Below, piece after piece: positions 1 through 15,200 of a stretch of DNA of 64,000 bases. Position 1 is the first letter of the stretch. Each line of letters opens with the position of its first letter. Source of the stretch: Amphiura filiformis (lineage: Eukaryota; Echinodermata; Ophiuroidea; Amphilepidida; Amphiuridae); NCBI RefSeq assembly GCF_039555335.1, contig NC_092641.1, forward strand, positions 37,658,548 to 37,722,547, given 5' to 3'. The notes beneath the pieces are model-generated. The model was not told the origin of the DNA, searched no databases, and saw only the letters and a program-made list of their open reading frames with translations. Made by a program: the position numbers and the translations under genes.

Positions 1-277
1 AGGGCAGACTGCCCATGGAGAATACCATTTTGTGATTTGTGAGTGATTGGTTGAGAGCTGTACTAACAAGGCTATAAACATCCTCGATAATTGTGTACCT
101 TAGATCACTGAAGTAAGCTGTGGCCTTTGGTGGATTGAATTCATCTTCTATTGATGACACAACATTATCCTTATTCCAAACATGTAATATCAATTGAGTT
201 GATGTTGAGAGATGTGGTATGCCATCTAGTGCTGTAAGAAGAATCCCATCTATGGTCAAACTCAGCTCCCACTGCTC
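1..277 (-). CDS. Exon 56 (partial, runs off the left edge)
   Basis: Phase 0 start, residues about 3101 to the edge. EQWELSLTIDGILLTALDG, STQLILHVWNKDNVVSSIED, TAYFSDLRYTIIEDVYSL. The frame is open to base 1, so the donor or stop lies outside. Beta-rich, continuing exons 53-55. Confidence 0.85.
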
Positions 278-3200
278 CTGTAACATTATACATGAAATAC
301 CGTAAAGATAAGAATATAAGCCACAAGGTTGATTGAAATATGAATCAGACAATAATGTAATAGTACTAAAGTAGCTGTAGGTTACAGTGCTATAAACTTT
401 TATCTAGCTTTTGATTTAACTCTTTTTTAAAAATTCCCTGATGATTTCATTCACTATACCTGTTCTGCAACTGTTGGATAGACCTTCACACTGAAGGAAT
501 AGCTGTGCATCTCTTGTGAGGGATCAAAATTCAACACCACTGTATCATGGATTATAAGGTAGTCATCTCTATGGTAACGGCACCAGAGGGTAGCTTGCCA
601 CTCTGAATCCCCTACAGGATAAAACAAAAGATCAACACAAAGTTCATTAAGCTTTGTATCACAAAATCCTACATTTCTTTCTTTCATTTGGGCAATTCCA
701 ATTGAAATCCATACACCCTCTACTCTGTAGAAGGCATGGCCTTAATCTCCCACACAAGGAGTGCAGATTTTAAATGGAGACATCCATTCACTTAATCAGA
801 TTTTAAAATTTGAAATTCACCCTGTGTGGAAGATTAGGTGCTATTAAGGTCATGCCTACCATAGGAATTTATGGATTTCAACTCGAATAGCATATTTTGA
901 ACAGGTAAATTTGTACTGATATGCTTGTTTTAAGTGACATATATGAACCTGTACTAACTTTGATATAACTGTAGCCCACAAGCTCTCTGTTCAAGAAATT
1001 CTACATTCACTGGATGGTTGTACTCCTCCTTAGAGCCTTTGCTATCAGTAGAACTTAACACAGGGGGTGGATTGGCTTCATTATAACCTGCTAGGCTTAG
1101 GTATTCAGTGCAGTTACACCAACATGATGACTGGAAAAAAGGAGGATATAATGTTGTGTTACGATAATTATCATTTTTTGAAAAAATAACACATGCTTGA
1201 AAAGGGGTTCTCCATTACATTTTTTGTGGGCCATGCCGGCCATGTAGGCCTTGTAGGGCCAATAATTGATTTGTGTTTGAGGGCCAAGTGCACCTTGGCT
1301 TGCTAGTACTTAGAAGTACAAATCAAATCTGTGGCATCGGGGGTCGATGCTTTGCGTCACATGCGAGCGCGACGCAACGCGTAAAGAGCATGGTGCACAA
1401 ATCGTGCAGCAGTTGGTGCGCCAAAGAAGCATTGCACTGAATTATTCTCATACCTCCAGTTTCCGAGGTCTATTTACTTTGTACTTCTAAGTGGACAGAC
1501 TATATGATTAATGGACATTTCAGAGCTCTCACAGCAGTACCTAACACATTATGGAGAAGGGAACACAAGAAATTCACAGCTATAATAGCAAAAAGAAAAT
1601 TAGTTTCATGTTTGAAAATGAAAGACATGAAAATATAATGAGGATAAAAATATTGTTGTCCAAGTAATTTAGACTGAGATTGTGTTAAATGATGTACACT
1701 TACCTGGTCGAATGGTTGTACAAAGCAGCAAGAGCACAAGTCTTGTTTCCAATCACCTGATGGTTGTATTATGTAATCACCAACCACACCCTCCATGCCA
1801 TCCCAGAATAAAACACTTGTTATGGCATCAACATTGCCAGCAGCAGCTTTCAATTGAATCTACAAGTAAGAAATAATATTGCCTTTAATATTTCTACCTT
1901 ATTCCTTTCATTTTACCTGATTGATATTTGTTGAATAAGAGAATATGCTTATGAGTGATTTAAATATATGCTGTTGCTAGTGTAAAATTACATGAAACTG
2001 TGGTATCTCTACTTAAGGTATGACTCAAAATGAAAATGAGGGTTCACATGCTCCCCAATTGATTTGAAAATTTAGAAAATCAAATAAGAAAATTGCAGAA
2101 AAAACGGCTTGTGCCTCCCCAATCAGACCGGTGCCCCCCCAATCATGGTCTGTGCCCCTCAATAAGATGACTCATGCTACAACACATTAAGCTGATTGAC
2201 CTTATTAGATACAGGAAATGGTTCTGACTGTGCTTCTTGACCCAAACCACAAATTATCCAGTGTCTCTTTGGCCGTTTAATGTGAAGTTGTATCTATTCA
2301 TTATGCAAAACATTCATACTCACAGTATAGTTGCCACTCCTCTGCATTGCTGCATTAGTAGCATAAGCTGCAGATAGCATTTGTTGCTTTTGGGTGTCTC
2401 TCTCCAAAGTTATTCCCAAAATGTTGTCTGTCACCTCCATCTAAAACCAAGATTGAGAAATAGAAGACATAGTAGTGAGAACAAACACTACAATGTAATT
2501 GTTAAGTTCTACTGACCAGTGCATGCACAATGACATTATTAATTATGACAACCTAATCTTTCGAATTCTGCAAATTGGCTGACACTGAAACTAATTACAG
2601 AGCAATAAAAATAGTTTTGATGCAAACTGAGGTTGTAAAACTGCAAGTATTCAGAAATAGCCTATTTACAAAGTGTTGTGACAGGTATTTACAATGTCAG
2701 ACGAAAATTGTCTTTTAGCCATCATTTTATAAATGCAGAAATACCCCATTCTTTAGGAACATGTCTAAAGGCAGCAGAAAAACCTGAAATCACCCATTCA
2801 TATTCAGGGCCGGATTTACCATAGGGCCAGATGGGCCTGCGCCCAGGGGCCCCCACATTTTGGGAGCCAAAATTGCCCTGTGCAGTGTGCATCTTCCATT
2901 TTAGCAGAAAACGCCATGTTTTGGGCCAAAATAGGGTACAAAATTGAGTGCACTTGAGTGCACATACCTTCCTCATGGTGCGTTTGGGGTCACCAAATTG
3001 TGGCCTAACCCAGGGCCCCCAAAAAGGTAAATCCAGCCCTGTCCATCAATATTGGCCCTGTTTATTTTCTTACACGATACAAATTATATACCTAAACCAG
3101 CAAAAAGGCATGAGATGTCAGGTTTTTCCGCTGTCTTAAGTAGGTTTCATTCTTTGGTGTCACTACTAAACCTTTTCCTCTTAACCCTTCCTCATCCTGA

Positions 3201-6200
3201 CCAATCAATATGGAGTACTCCAGATGCTGCACAGTTGCATGTTTCAACATAGATCAAGGGAATAGGGATTACACCAAAGTGTCAAAACAACATTGTTTAA
3301 TACTCCTACAACGAGACAAAATAATTCAAGTTAGGGACAAGCATTACCTGATCCTGATTATAAGTCAACTTCCACTGTCGTCCATCCTTAGTCCATAATC
3401 CTTGGGTATTGAGGGCATCATTGATGGAGTATTCAGTAAACTGGATGCTTCTCTCAGGGCAAGAAGGACCGGTAGGGTTAGCAAAATGCAAGAAAGTACC
3501 TGACAGAGAATAGACAGACAAACAAATATGAAATATGTAAGTGGTGATTTTATGTTAAGCCTAATCAAACAGCAGTTTTGTATTATTATATAGTTTCGAT
3601 GGGTTGGAACCAAGATAGCTGTTTACCCACTTGAAGCTCTGCATATCCTGGTTAGACACAATATACTCAGAAAAAGCATTCAATATGGCACCTGAAAAGT
3701 GGAGAAATGATCACTTATGATTGACCAAATTAGATCTGGGAACATTCACAGATATAATGAAGTTCTGGCAGCAGCTGACATAACTAAAACATCCAATGAA
3801 ATAGTGTAGAACATTCTACTGCTATGTGATAGCCAAGAGGTTGAATGTGGTAGGAGCCGAGATCATCCTAGTGGTGAGAGCTGAAATCATCCTCAAAGAT
3901 ATCGGATTATTCAATATTATAGCCTTTAAGCATGACAACAAGGCAACTGTCACAATAAATGGACCAAAATGCCGTTTAATTGACTGAGCAATGCAAGATC
4001 TTTTCATAAAAAAAGATACAATCCATAGGAACACAGGTATGATAAATGAACTGAATGAGATATTCTTCTGGGTTGATGATTGTGAAACTTCACGTTAAAT
4101 TTTGTTGTTGGACTTCCCCCCCCCCCAAAATTGGTGGGAACTGATTCTGCACAAATAATTTAATGAGTAGATCACATTTTGGCATGTTGGTTTTTTAGTT
4201 GTTGCTAACAAGCAGCACACAACTAACTAAACAATAACACAACAACTAACTTGCAATTTTAGAGTGTATGTTATGAAAAAAAATAGTAGATCACAGATTT
4301 ACAAACGATCTAGCACACCCTCAATGGCATAAGTAAGCTTACCTGATACTTCATGTGTGTTACCATGGTGAGTCTCATCTCTGGCAAAGTTCAAGCCATC
4401 TACAACAAATCCAGGTGAGGGTTCTGCAGAGTCTACCAATATTGGAGATGATTTGGTTGTCACAGATACTCCAGCTCCATTAATGGCTTGTAGCTCTACA
4501 TAGTAGGGCTTGTTCGGCTGAAATTATGGTAGAAAATAACTTAACTCTGTATAATGTCCAGTTGGACATTCATTACATAATTATTAAATAATAAGTACTT
4601 CCTTGAAATAAATAATTGTGGCATTCTTCAAAAGAATGATATCATAAGGCATACCTACCTATCATACGGCGTACCTACCCACCTCTGTGATATGATCTAT
4701 GAATCTTAACTGATGTTTGGGAAAAATCTAAGATTTGCTTAACATGCAAGGTGTTCACACATCCACCACATAACTGTGTTCACCATCTACTTCACTTCCA
4801 GCTACATAGAATTGAATAACTGCAGAAAGTCGTCTCCAGATCTCTGATCATTACAACCTTCTTAAGATTTAGATCCAACAACTAACTTTCTGTATATGCA
4901 ATTAGGTCATATAGAGATCCAATCTACTACCAAAGTAAAAATATTGGGCCATGCAGGATTCTTTATTCCCCATATACCTCCAGATTGTCATTACCTGCTT
5001 GCCTGCATCTGAATTCACTCACAACTCTCACAGAATCTTTCAACATGATTTCATCTACACTCACCTCCAGATCAAGGTCCAGGAACCTGAACTCAGTGTT
5101 ATTAGGCCCTATGGAGATCCAATCCACTACTACTTGCAAATTGGCATCATCGGTTTCACTACAAGATGGTGCCCCAAGTAGCCTAAGTCTGTACTCCCTC
5201 ACATCACTCTCTGCATCGTTGTAACCTTCCCACCAGACTGATATGTACTCAGTGGATTCAGAGTAAGTTATAGGCTATAAGGAGATATGTATATCACAAT
5301 GTAGGTCAAATTTCTGTTTTATATGTTTTGCATTTTTGTCTCTCAATTTCTGACATAACATTGGTCAATTACTTGTATCTGATGCTTAGCTAGAACAAGT
5401 GTCCATTACATAATGTCAATGATGGCATAATGGAGAGAGCATATCATTGTTAATGAATATCCTCCACCTAGGATTGAACCCAGGTCCTCTTGAGCTAGAT
5501 GTAGAAATTGTATGGATGTGCCACATTGCTTCTTAAATTGTGTCCAATGGTAAACACTCAATAACTATTTCTAGGGCTCATATAGGGTTTAGAAGATGTT
5601 TATGGTTACAAATTTGATACTATTACCAGATCATAGAAAGGTCCAGTCCTCATTCTGCCTTCTTCAGGCCCAGTAACATCTATGCTGAATTCTGCTCTGG
5701 AAATATTACAAAGACCTGACTCATCCAATCCTGAAAGACAATAACATAAGTGAATACAAATCTACAGATTTTCTAGTTATGCGGTTCCTATAGTTCCAAA
5801 TGTATACAGACTGTAATCAACAAATGAGAGACATTTGGCAAACTCAATTTTGTTCAACTTTGTTAGTAACATAAATGTGCTAACATAGCTTCCCAGCAAA
5901 CACAAAACGTTTTCGACATCATTCGCAAAAGGTTATCAGAAAACGTTTAAATGTCGGGTTATATAAAGGGTATATTAAGAGTATGAAACGTTTTCATAAC
6001 CTTAAAAACATTTGTTGATAATCTACTGCTCAGCAAACAAAAATGTTTTACAGAAAACGTTTAAATGTCGGGTTATATAAAGGGTATAAAAACGTTTTAA
6101 TGACATTCCAAAAACATTCTTGAAAACTTGATACAAAACATTCTAAACAAAATGTTATTTTGGGGTTGAAAAAATATTTTGCGAAAAATGTTTGCCCAAA

Positions 6201-9200
6201 ATATTTTCAATAACGTTTTAAAAACGTTTTCATGACCTTCATATAACCCGACATTTAAATGTTATTAAAAGGTTTCGAAAATAAAACATTTTAAGAACAT
6301 TTCTGTGTTTGCTGGGTTCAAATATTTTAACACTAGCGGGAGACCGGCGCTTGCTGTAGTCCCCGCTAGTTAAGTAAACGGGGCGGTTAGTAAGCGGGAG
6401 TGGTTAGTAAACATGGTAAGCGGTGATGATAATCATGGTGTCTTGGTGTAGATCATTTTATTCATCCAGTATAGCAATGATCATGTTAGCTTGATAATCA
6501 TAAATATCTAGACCTGTGATAATGTTGTTACTCATTCAATCCATCATATTACTTTTGAAACAGCTTGTGACAAAATGATTGATTTTAACTTTATCCCAAC
6601 AAACATAAAACATTAAGGTTAGAAGAGGTTGCTAGAAAACGTTTCAATTGCGGGTTATAATCGTAAGCAACATTAAAAGTTGCTGCAAAACATTTTAAGC
6701 GATTCCGTGTTGTTAATAGCAAGGCCTATATTCTAGCCAGGATTTAATTGCAGGCGGGGGCATGAGAATTTCCAAAATGTGGACATTCACCCACACCCTA
6801 ACATTTAACCTTTTCGGCTATACTGAACAGTTCTGTCCCTGTTGGCTACATTTTAACATTCCCTCTGAAAAGTGGACTTTCTAGCAAATTTGTCATCCAA
6901 TGAACCCCTTTTCATCAGCTCACACCCGAAATGGCTTCAAGGCCTTTACTCACCAAGTTTTCAATTCTGAGGGGACACAACCCCCTGCACGGCGCGCGAT
7001 ACAATCATGACAATGGTGCTTCGTGGCCATTCAAAAGGTGGCGGCAAACTCTTGAGTGTGCCCCCCTTCGCCACTGTCTAGGCCTCACGCGCTGAAGCCA
7101 ACATTAAATGCGTCCATACCATGCGCGGCAATGCGCGTGAAACTATGGTGCCGTGTGCAGCGCAGGTGCGTGACTCGCCACTTACTGCATTTGACGACGC
7201 GTTTGCTGTCATGACCTAATCCATAAGGTTATTGACCTCAACGGCCTAGCAACCAACCATTTTTTGTTATTTCCATAGTGATTGAATAGTTTTGCAAAAT
7301 GAGCGTCAGATGGTTTAATGGCAATATGTACCCGATCAATGTACACAAAAATCAGAGCTGAAAGTGAAAGCATCTCGGCGCCTGCTTCTGGACAAGATTT
7401 AGCGACTTCCTTTTATTTATATAGATAATGCTATTTAAGTATTGACACAATATTTGGCAAAAATGTTTGCAAAAATAGTTTACAATAACATTTTTTGAAA
7501 ACATTTACAAATTTTGTTGTAGTGTGTTTTCATACAAAACGTTTTAAAACGTTATCATGACCTTTATATAACCCGACATTTTAATGTTATTAAAACGTTT
7601 TTATCTAAACCAAAAGCCAAAATATAACTTATTTAAAACGTTTTTAAAACGTTTTTGTGTTTACTAGGTTACCTGTGGTTAATCTGAAAGCTGTGTATTG
7701 AAGACAAAATAGGACATTTTACATGAAATTGTAATATCTATACTTAAGTAGAAAAAATGTCTGTAAGTATTTGGAATGGGGTTTTACCTTTGCCAATACT
7801 GCTGGTTTCCTTGTTTTTTGCCAAATTTTTCATTTAAAAAATACCTATAATGACAACTTGAACGACTTATCTTTCACTTTAAAGCAATTTATACACAGTT
7901 TTAATTTGTTTATACTTTCACTGGAATCACTGTATGGGCCTTTGAATGCAGCTAGTGATTCTTACCAATTACAGCAGTGTAATAGGTTGATCCATGTATG
8001 AGAGTCAGGTTAGTAGCTTCTATATAGGTATCTCTACCAACACTTCTGAATGGATAGGTAGTACACCCAGACACACCTTGTGTAGAACCAACTGACAACT
8101 GAAAAATGAGGATAAGAAAATTATCAGAGACTAAAAATACTATATTCAAGCTAATTATTACCCGGGATGCGGAAGTTGTTCATTCCTGTGGAGCTTATTA
8201 AAATTCTGAAAGGAATTTCAACAAACAAACATTAAGTCAAAATTATTATACTCATAAGCCTTATTTACTTGCACATTGAAAAGAAGGGTGCTTAAATAGT
8301 TGCCCTCAAATAATCATTTAGGGACACTAACCCTGTTTGTTTTGTGACAACCGGGACACACAATACCGAGTTACATCTTTTTCTGATTAACTGGGGTCAA
8401 GAACAGGTAAAAAAATCTAAAAGTCTAAAATATTACAGGTGGCAGCACCCCAGGGGAATGGATGGGCAAAATGTTCTACATGAGCTGCCTCCTGGCTAGG
8501 CCATTGGTGCTTAGCCAGGCCACCTCATGTAAAGCTTACCATGATAACATACCCCAGGGGAAAGGAGAGGGCAAAATGTTCCATATGAGCTACACCACTG
8601 ATGCTTAGATAGGCCATCTTGTAGAATGCTTACCATGATAACATCTTGGCAATGTAATTGTTGTACTGCTTCACTGCTGTTGCATATCCCCATGTAATAT
8701 AACAACACTGGTAGCACTGATTCAAACTTAGACCATGCGATCTCCACCTTATTCAGTGAGTTGACATACTTGCTTATTTGGATTGTACCAACTGTAATAA
8801 CACAAAGGTAAAATTAAGATTAACTAGAGCGGTTCTCGGGTTGCGCGGTTTTCGGCATACGCGGTTGGTGTGTAAGGTTGTTGGGTGATGGTATGGTAGT
8901 GGTTGTGTTTAGATGTGAGTTTCTTTTCAGAACCCTGTATGGGCGAAGCCTGGATGGTGGATGGGGAGTGTGGGGTGATTAAAGAAGGAAATAATATGGA
9001 AATGTAATAGGCATACGGCTGTGTAATGTTTATGTTTTACAAGATGCCCAGAGCACGGGTTGGGATATGGGATATCCCCTCGTGGTGTCGAGTTCACAAC
9101 AGGTGTTGGTATTGCTTTACCAAAACAACCCGAGCCGTGTGGTGGAAGTTCAGTTTGTATGTATAGACAGTTTCCTATCAATATTGACTGTACCCACCAA

Positions 9201-12200
9201 GTTTCATGCCCATATGCCCATACGACAGATGTTAGTCATTTGACCTCAGATGACCCCTAAGTGACCTTGGATTACCCCCAAAATGACCTTCCAAACATTT
9301 GACTCTTAATGTTGACTGAACTCACCAAATTTCATGCTGTTATGTCAGTTTTTAGTAATTTGACATCAGATGACCCCTGAGTGACCTCGGATGACACCGA
9401 AATGACCTTCCAATAATTTGAATCTAAATGTTGACTATACCCACCAAGTTTCGAGCCCATATAACAGTTTTTAGTAATTTGACCTCACATGCCCCTGGGT
9501 GACCTCGGATGACCTCAAAATGACCTTCCAAAAATTTTACTCTAAGTGTTGACTATACCCACCAAGTTTCGTGCCATTATGACAGTTTTTTAGTCATTTG
9601 ACCTCAGATGAACCCTGGGTGACCTTGGATGACCCCGAAATCTATTCAGCTCTACAAAAATACAACTGACCAAGTTTAGGCGATACACCATGTTGTTAAA
9701 ACCCCTGTAGACCCTATACTCGGCATCATCGCACATGTTGACTGCCAAACTTCATCACAACATAACCTTCGAAAACGATCCATTCATACTGTCCCATTTA
9801 TTGATACCTTCTGTTTGTATCAATTGCCAGTGAGCAAAATACACATGCTCTGTTCACTATACACAGCAAGGTATAGGTAGCTATGTGCACGATATTACAA
9901 CCTCTACCTTGCTGCATTTGATTTGCAGTTCTGACATCTGGCCTGCGCCGGTTTAGCAACCAGGTCAGACCTTTGGAGCGGGGCTAGACAGGGATGACAG
10001 AATGCTGTGTCGTCATAAATGAAATAAAATTTATTACTTTTGGTAAACAAGGGTTGTCTGAGAAGAAAAAAAGTAGAAAGGTGAAAAAAAAAATGAAAAA
10101 AAGAGAAGAAAAACAGAAGGGGAAAATGGGGAGAAACGGGAGGGAAATTATGATTTCCTTTCTCCAAAATTAAATGTTGAGATTAAAGTTTTCATTTTTC
10201 GTTGGAAAGGGTGTGCCCAAGTGATTGCGTATTAAAACAAACGTTAACAAACAAAAACAAAATTCCCTGAATTGTTATGCCAAAATAAAAAAATTTAATC
10301 TTGTAAAATTTTTGGCTCTATGTAAAAGTTTGGAAGGATTTTTGTTTCTCAAAAAGAAAAAAAAAATCTGGGGTCATAATGAGTCAAAAGATGTGTTTTA
10401 TACAGTAAATGAAGTAAAAATTATGATGCGCAGTGATTATGCCACGTTATTAAATTTCTAATCTTAATATTTCGTCTTTTTGTCAAAATTCAAAAAGTAT
10501 TTAGTTTTGTTTAGTTGTGGCGTTAAAATACCCAAACAATTAAGTTTCTTACGAAACAGTTCTTTCAGGGACACCCTGTATATAACATGTTTGTACTACA
10601 GTATCAATTTTATTGAAGGTCACTGGTAAATAAACACTTGATAGTCTGTGCCTCGGGCCAGACTGTATGTGGCTATATCACGATGTTTGTTCGGATCGCC
10701 CGACACAAATTGGCTGTGTAGGAGACTAGGTCTGTGCAAACAAATTAACGATTTTATAAGCGGGCGAGTGTTTCTAAAAAGCAACACAAAAGCAAACAAA
10801 AAATACACCCATTGCCGGCTATGTACCGCACGAAATGAACGACTCTAAACAGGTACCGCACGAAAGGAACGACTCTAATCAGCTGCGGCAATTCCCCAAT
10901 GGTGGATAGGCCTATACTATACACGTATTCTTATTCGTGCATTTGACGGACTTGGGTGTTTTTGTTTTTGTTAAATATCTCCTCTCCTGAACACATATTA
11001 TTATAGAAAATCTATCTACTTCTTCATTCGATTACATACTATATACCCTGCAACTTTCAATCTATATAGTGGCTAGATAAACCCTTAAACGTGCGAACAA
11101 ATATTGCAAAACAAAATTAAAGTATGGCTCTCCGCCTATGGCTCCGCCCATACAATAATAAGGCCACGAAAAACTCCACCCTGTTTTACGGGCCCGAGCG
11201 ACCGACCCAGATTTTGCCTTTGGGAGATTTTTTGTTTACTTTTTGCTAAAATTAGGTAAAATCAGCCAATTCAGAACAATTTCAAAATATGTTTGCAAAA
11301 AAAATCATCAATTTTTTTCCAAATCATTTTCAAGCTTTCAGTGATATTTAAAATCATCAATTTTTTTCCAAATCATTTTCAAGCTTTCAGTGATATTTTA
11401 GGGTCATTTTGGTCACCAGAAAAAAAAGTCCCAACTGACCGACCCTATTTGAAAAGTCCATACGCCTTTAAAACAGATTTTTTTTCAGTTGCCAAATGGA
11501 CAATTTTAATGTAATCTTAGGTATGGGTCTTCCTCCAAATAGATTTTCATCTGTAGCATTTTAAATATCTTGCCACAAATTGTTTGGTATTATTTGTTTT
11601 TCTCATTAAAAGAAACATTTTGTTCTTTAAGAAGGAAGACGCAATACTTATACTTCTTGGTCAATGTTCATTACATCAAATTTCACAGAAAACCCAAATC
11701 TCAATGGTGATAATACAAACCTTCCATAGTACTATTAATACCAGCTGTCATGCCATTGGACGTTGTCTCTGCAGTAGCAAAACTTGCACTATGAGCACGA
11801 ACAGTGAAATAGTACACAGAGGTCAAAGGTTGTAGGTCAAGGTTATCAAAGGTCACAGTCTTATTCTTGCCAACATTTGTGAAAGGTACCACATTGTATC
11901 TTGTCTTTGGGTATCTTCTATCCGTTCCTATGGCAACTTCATAGAAGTCTACATCCTGGACTCCTGTGGCATCTTTTTCCATTTCTTCATTTCCTGAAGC
12001 AGAATAAAATGACATTTTGATTACTCTAGCATTTGTTCCATTAACTGCCCACGTCCCTATATGCATTCACCCAGTGACTTACAACAAGCAAACTGTGATA
12101 TTAGTTTATCAACTGCCAATGTAAATCTGAATTATGGTATGAAACATATGACACACTGATGATGATGGATGAATATTTTGTGCTTTTTTACGTATTGTTG

Positions 12201-15200
12201 GCTTAAACAATGTACAAAATAAGCGTCCACCCAAAATGGCTTTGTAAAGCACCCTGGGCGGTTAATGGAATAAATACAGTAATTATACCAAAGTTTGGTC
12301 TTGGTCTGTGTTTAAAGAATAATGTACAGTATTTTTTGCAGAACTTACATACACTCGAGTAAATTTCAGCCAGACAATTAGATCTGAAGGGGAAGAACCT
12401 ATTAATGGGATTTGATAAAACGTTTCATTTACTGTGAATGCTCATCTCTTTTGTCTCACTTTTTCTTCGGCATATTTGTCAGCAGAGTAACACATCTTAC
12501 CCACCCACACTTCCTACCAGGCCAATAGAAAATTTTATGTAAAAAAAGGATTTAATGATCATCTTATTATCAATTGTATGCACAATAATTATTATGTCAC
12601 ATGTTTATTCCAAATTAGTATTCAAGTAATTAATTAATCCCATACCTGTATGCTCAATTGTCTTAGCCACCACAACATCACCACCAAATCCATCCCAATG
12701 TGCCGACAAACTCGTCAGTGACAGCTGGTAATTCAAATCTTTGCCAATGAGGGCGCCATCATACACTCGCCCTGGTATCAGTGGATCTCTCTGAACTGTT
12801 ACACCATCTGATCGGTGAATCATGGTCAGTCCCATCACATTGGTAGCACGTACTATCGCATAGTAAGTTTCGCCATCTTTCATGTTCACTTCATCTGTGC
12901 TGGATGATGTAGTTGCTGTATAGATATACAAACAGAATCAATATAGGTTAAAAAAAGTTACTATCAAACTTAAAGACATGTCATAACATTTCCATACAAA
13001 AAATAATGTTTATTACTTTTTTACAAAATGTTAGTTTTCACTCTCAGAAAAGTCCACTTAATTTTGAGCGGAACAAATGAGGCAAAACAAAGAAAATTCA
13101 CTAACTTACTCTGTACATCAATCCAGTCCTGTACCAGCTCACCATCTACTCTATATACAGACCATTCATATTTACTGATAGGACATGGGTCACCAGAGAA
13201 ATCCCAGGATGCACTTAACTCATCCAAAGAGCTCTGGAAATCTCTGAAATTATAATCAAAATTAAATGCCATATGATTTAGAAACTTGTTACTTCAGACT
13301 GTGGAATTTTTTTTGACCAAACAAATACATAAACTTCTGAAAATTAATCATTACCGGAAACATTAATTTATGGTAGCATTCATTAACCATTTTATCCAGT
13401 GCAAGACCATTTGTGCCATTGACCTCATATAATGCTCTGTGATGGTAATATAGGGATGGCTTACAGATGCTTTAGGTGCGCAAATGGAAGTCATTTTTTC
13501 ATTTTAACCAAAATTTCAAATATTTTTCATTATACCTGAAGGAAAATGTACCATACTTGTTCATATAAAAGTGTCACATTTCTCCTCCTAATCATTTTTA
13601 ACAGCCTTTCATATCAGTGAGTCATAATGTGGGGTTAATAATGAACATTCATAACCTCATTAATAAATGCAAGTCATGCGATCCAATTACGTTTAGTTAT
13701 TTGTGAAAACGCAAACGCAATTGACTGCAAAATGCGTAATTGTTCCAATGTCGCACACAATTGACCGGCGTTTGCGTGTTGTTGTGCGTCGAACAAACTG
13801 CGCACGCGCTGGGTGCCGTATTTGGATTGTGCGCTACCATATTTGCACAGATTGTAATAGGCACTTTTGCTATTGGTCGTCCTGTTTTAGCCTGATCGAT
13901 TTTTTGTAAAATCATCTATTTTTATAAACTTTCGAGCAAAATTTTGTGTTATTTTGTAAGGTGAAAAGATTAAAGTGACGGTTATGAATGAGGTTAATAA
14001 CTTTGCATCGGTAATAATTATGTCGGGCATTGTGAAAAATCTAAACATTTTGCTTTGGAACATCGGAATATGCTACGCCCCTCGGAATATTCCTCGGTTC
14101 CAAAGGCAAAATGTTTAGATTTTTCACAATGCTCTCCAAATAAACGATGCGCAGTTATTGACCTCTAATTCACTTATGGTTTTTGAAACTCCTGAAGTTG
14201 ACTTGCATATGTTTTTAACAAATTTCTAAAAAAGTTGTCAACAATGAAGTATGTTACTGTCAAACACCTACCATCTGTTCATTAACATGTTTTATCCGTG
14301 GATCTAGGCTCTAGTGCTGACTTCTATAATTGAAATTTGCAATTAACAAAATGAATGAAAATAATGAAATTGTCACCTCCTCCTAGATTAAAAAGTACAA
14401 AATTGGAACCAATAAATCAACTTTCAATAGCCTTATCTAAGGTTTGAAAAAGCACTATATGACAATTAAGCTTAAATTCTTACAAGTCTTTAGTGATATC
14501 TTTGCTATCCAGCACTCCATCATTGACAGTGAATGGTTTGAGTAGTGGTTGTCCTGCTCCATAGTAGCTGATATAGGCACCATTGGATGTAGCTGTACTG
14601 CTGAGACCTGCCTCATTATAGCCCCGCACAGTAGCATAAATCTAATATATGGGTATACAAAAAAATACATGTAATAACATTTCATAAGCAGAAAATCAGC
14701 AAAGCGGTTAGCAAAATATGTGTAGTGTATTGATACGAGCATAATTGCACTTATATGTACACTCTGTGCAGTCCTCTCGGATGTGTTGCATTGCATAGGA
14801 TTGATTTATATTCCTTGCAGGTTAATGCATGTATATTTGCTTGCATTGTCCGACATTTTTAGTCAAAATGTTGTTATACAAATAGCAAATATCACAAGAA
14901 TTTTTTATTGTGTATGAAATGAGGGGGTTCATGCATTAGATGCATCAACATCTCATTATGTGTGCATTATTTTGTCCAATATCACTCTCAACAAGTGATG
15001 TACATTATTAACCTATAATCAAGGTATGCGCTGTTCCTGCTTATGATCTTTCATTGTTTACAAACAACAAATATGTCATCACATTTGTGACCTCTTTGGT
15101 CATTCTAACATTAACTTTAATTCTTTGCATCACAATTTTACCCTGAAATATTTTTTGGAACTGGCAGTCTGTCCCCTGCATTTCATACATCACCATAATT

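Noticed and set aside
9904..10167. 87-codon frame rich in Phe/Ser/Leu
   Set aside because: Created by a purine-rich tract on the plus strand; no splice or domain support.
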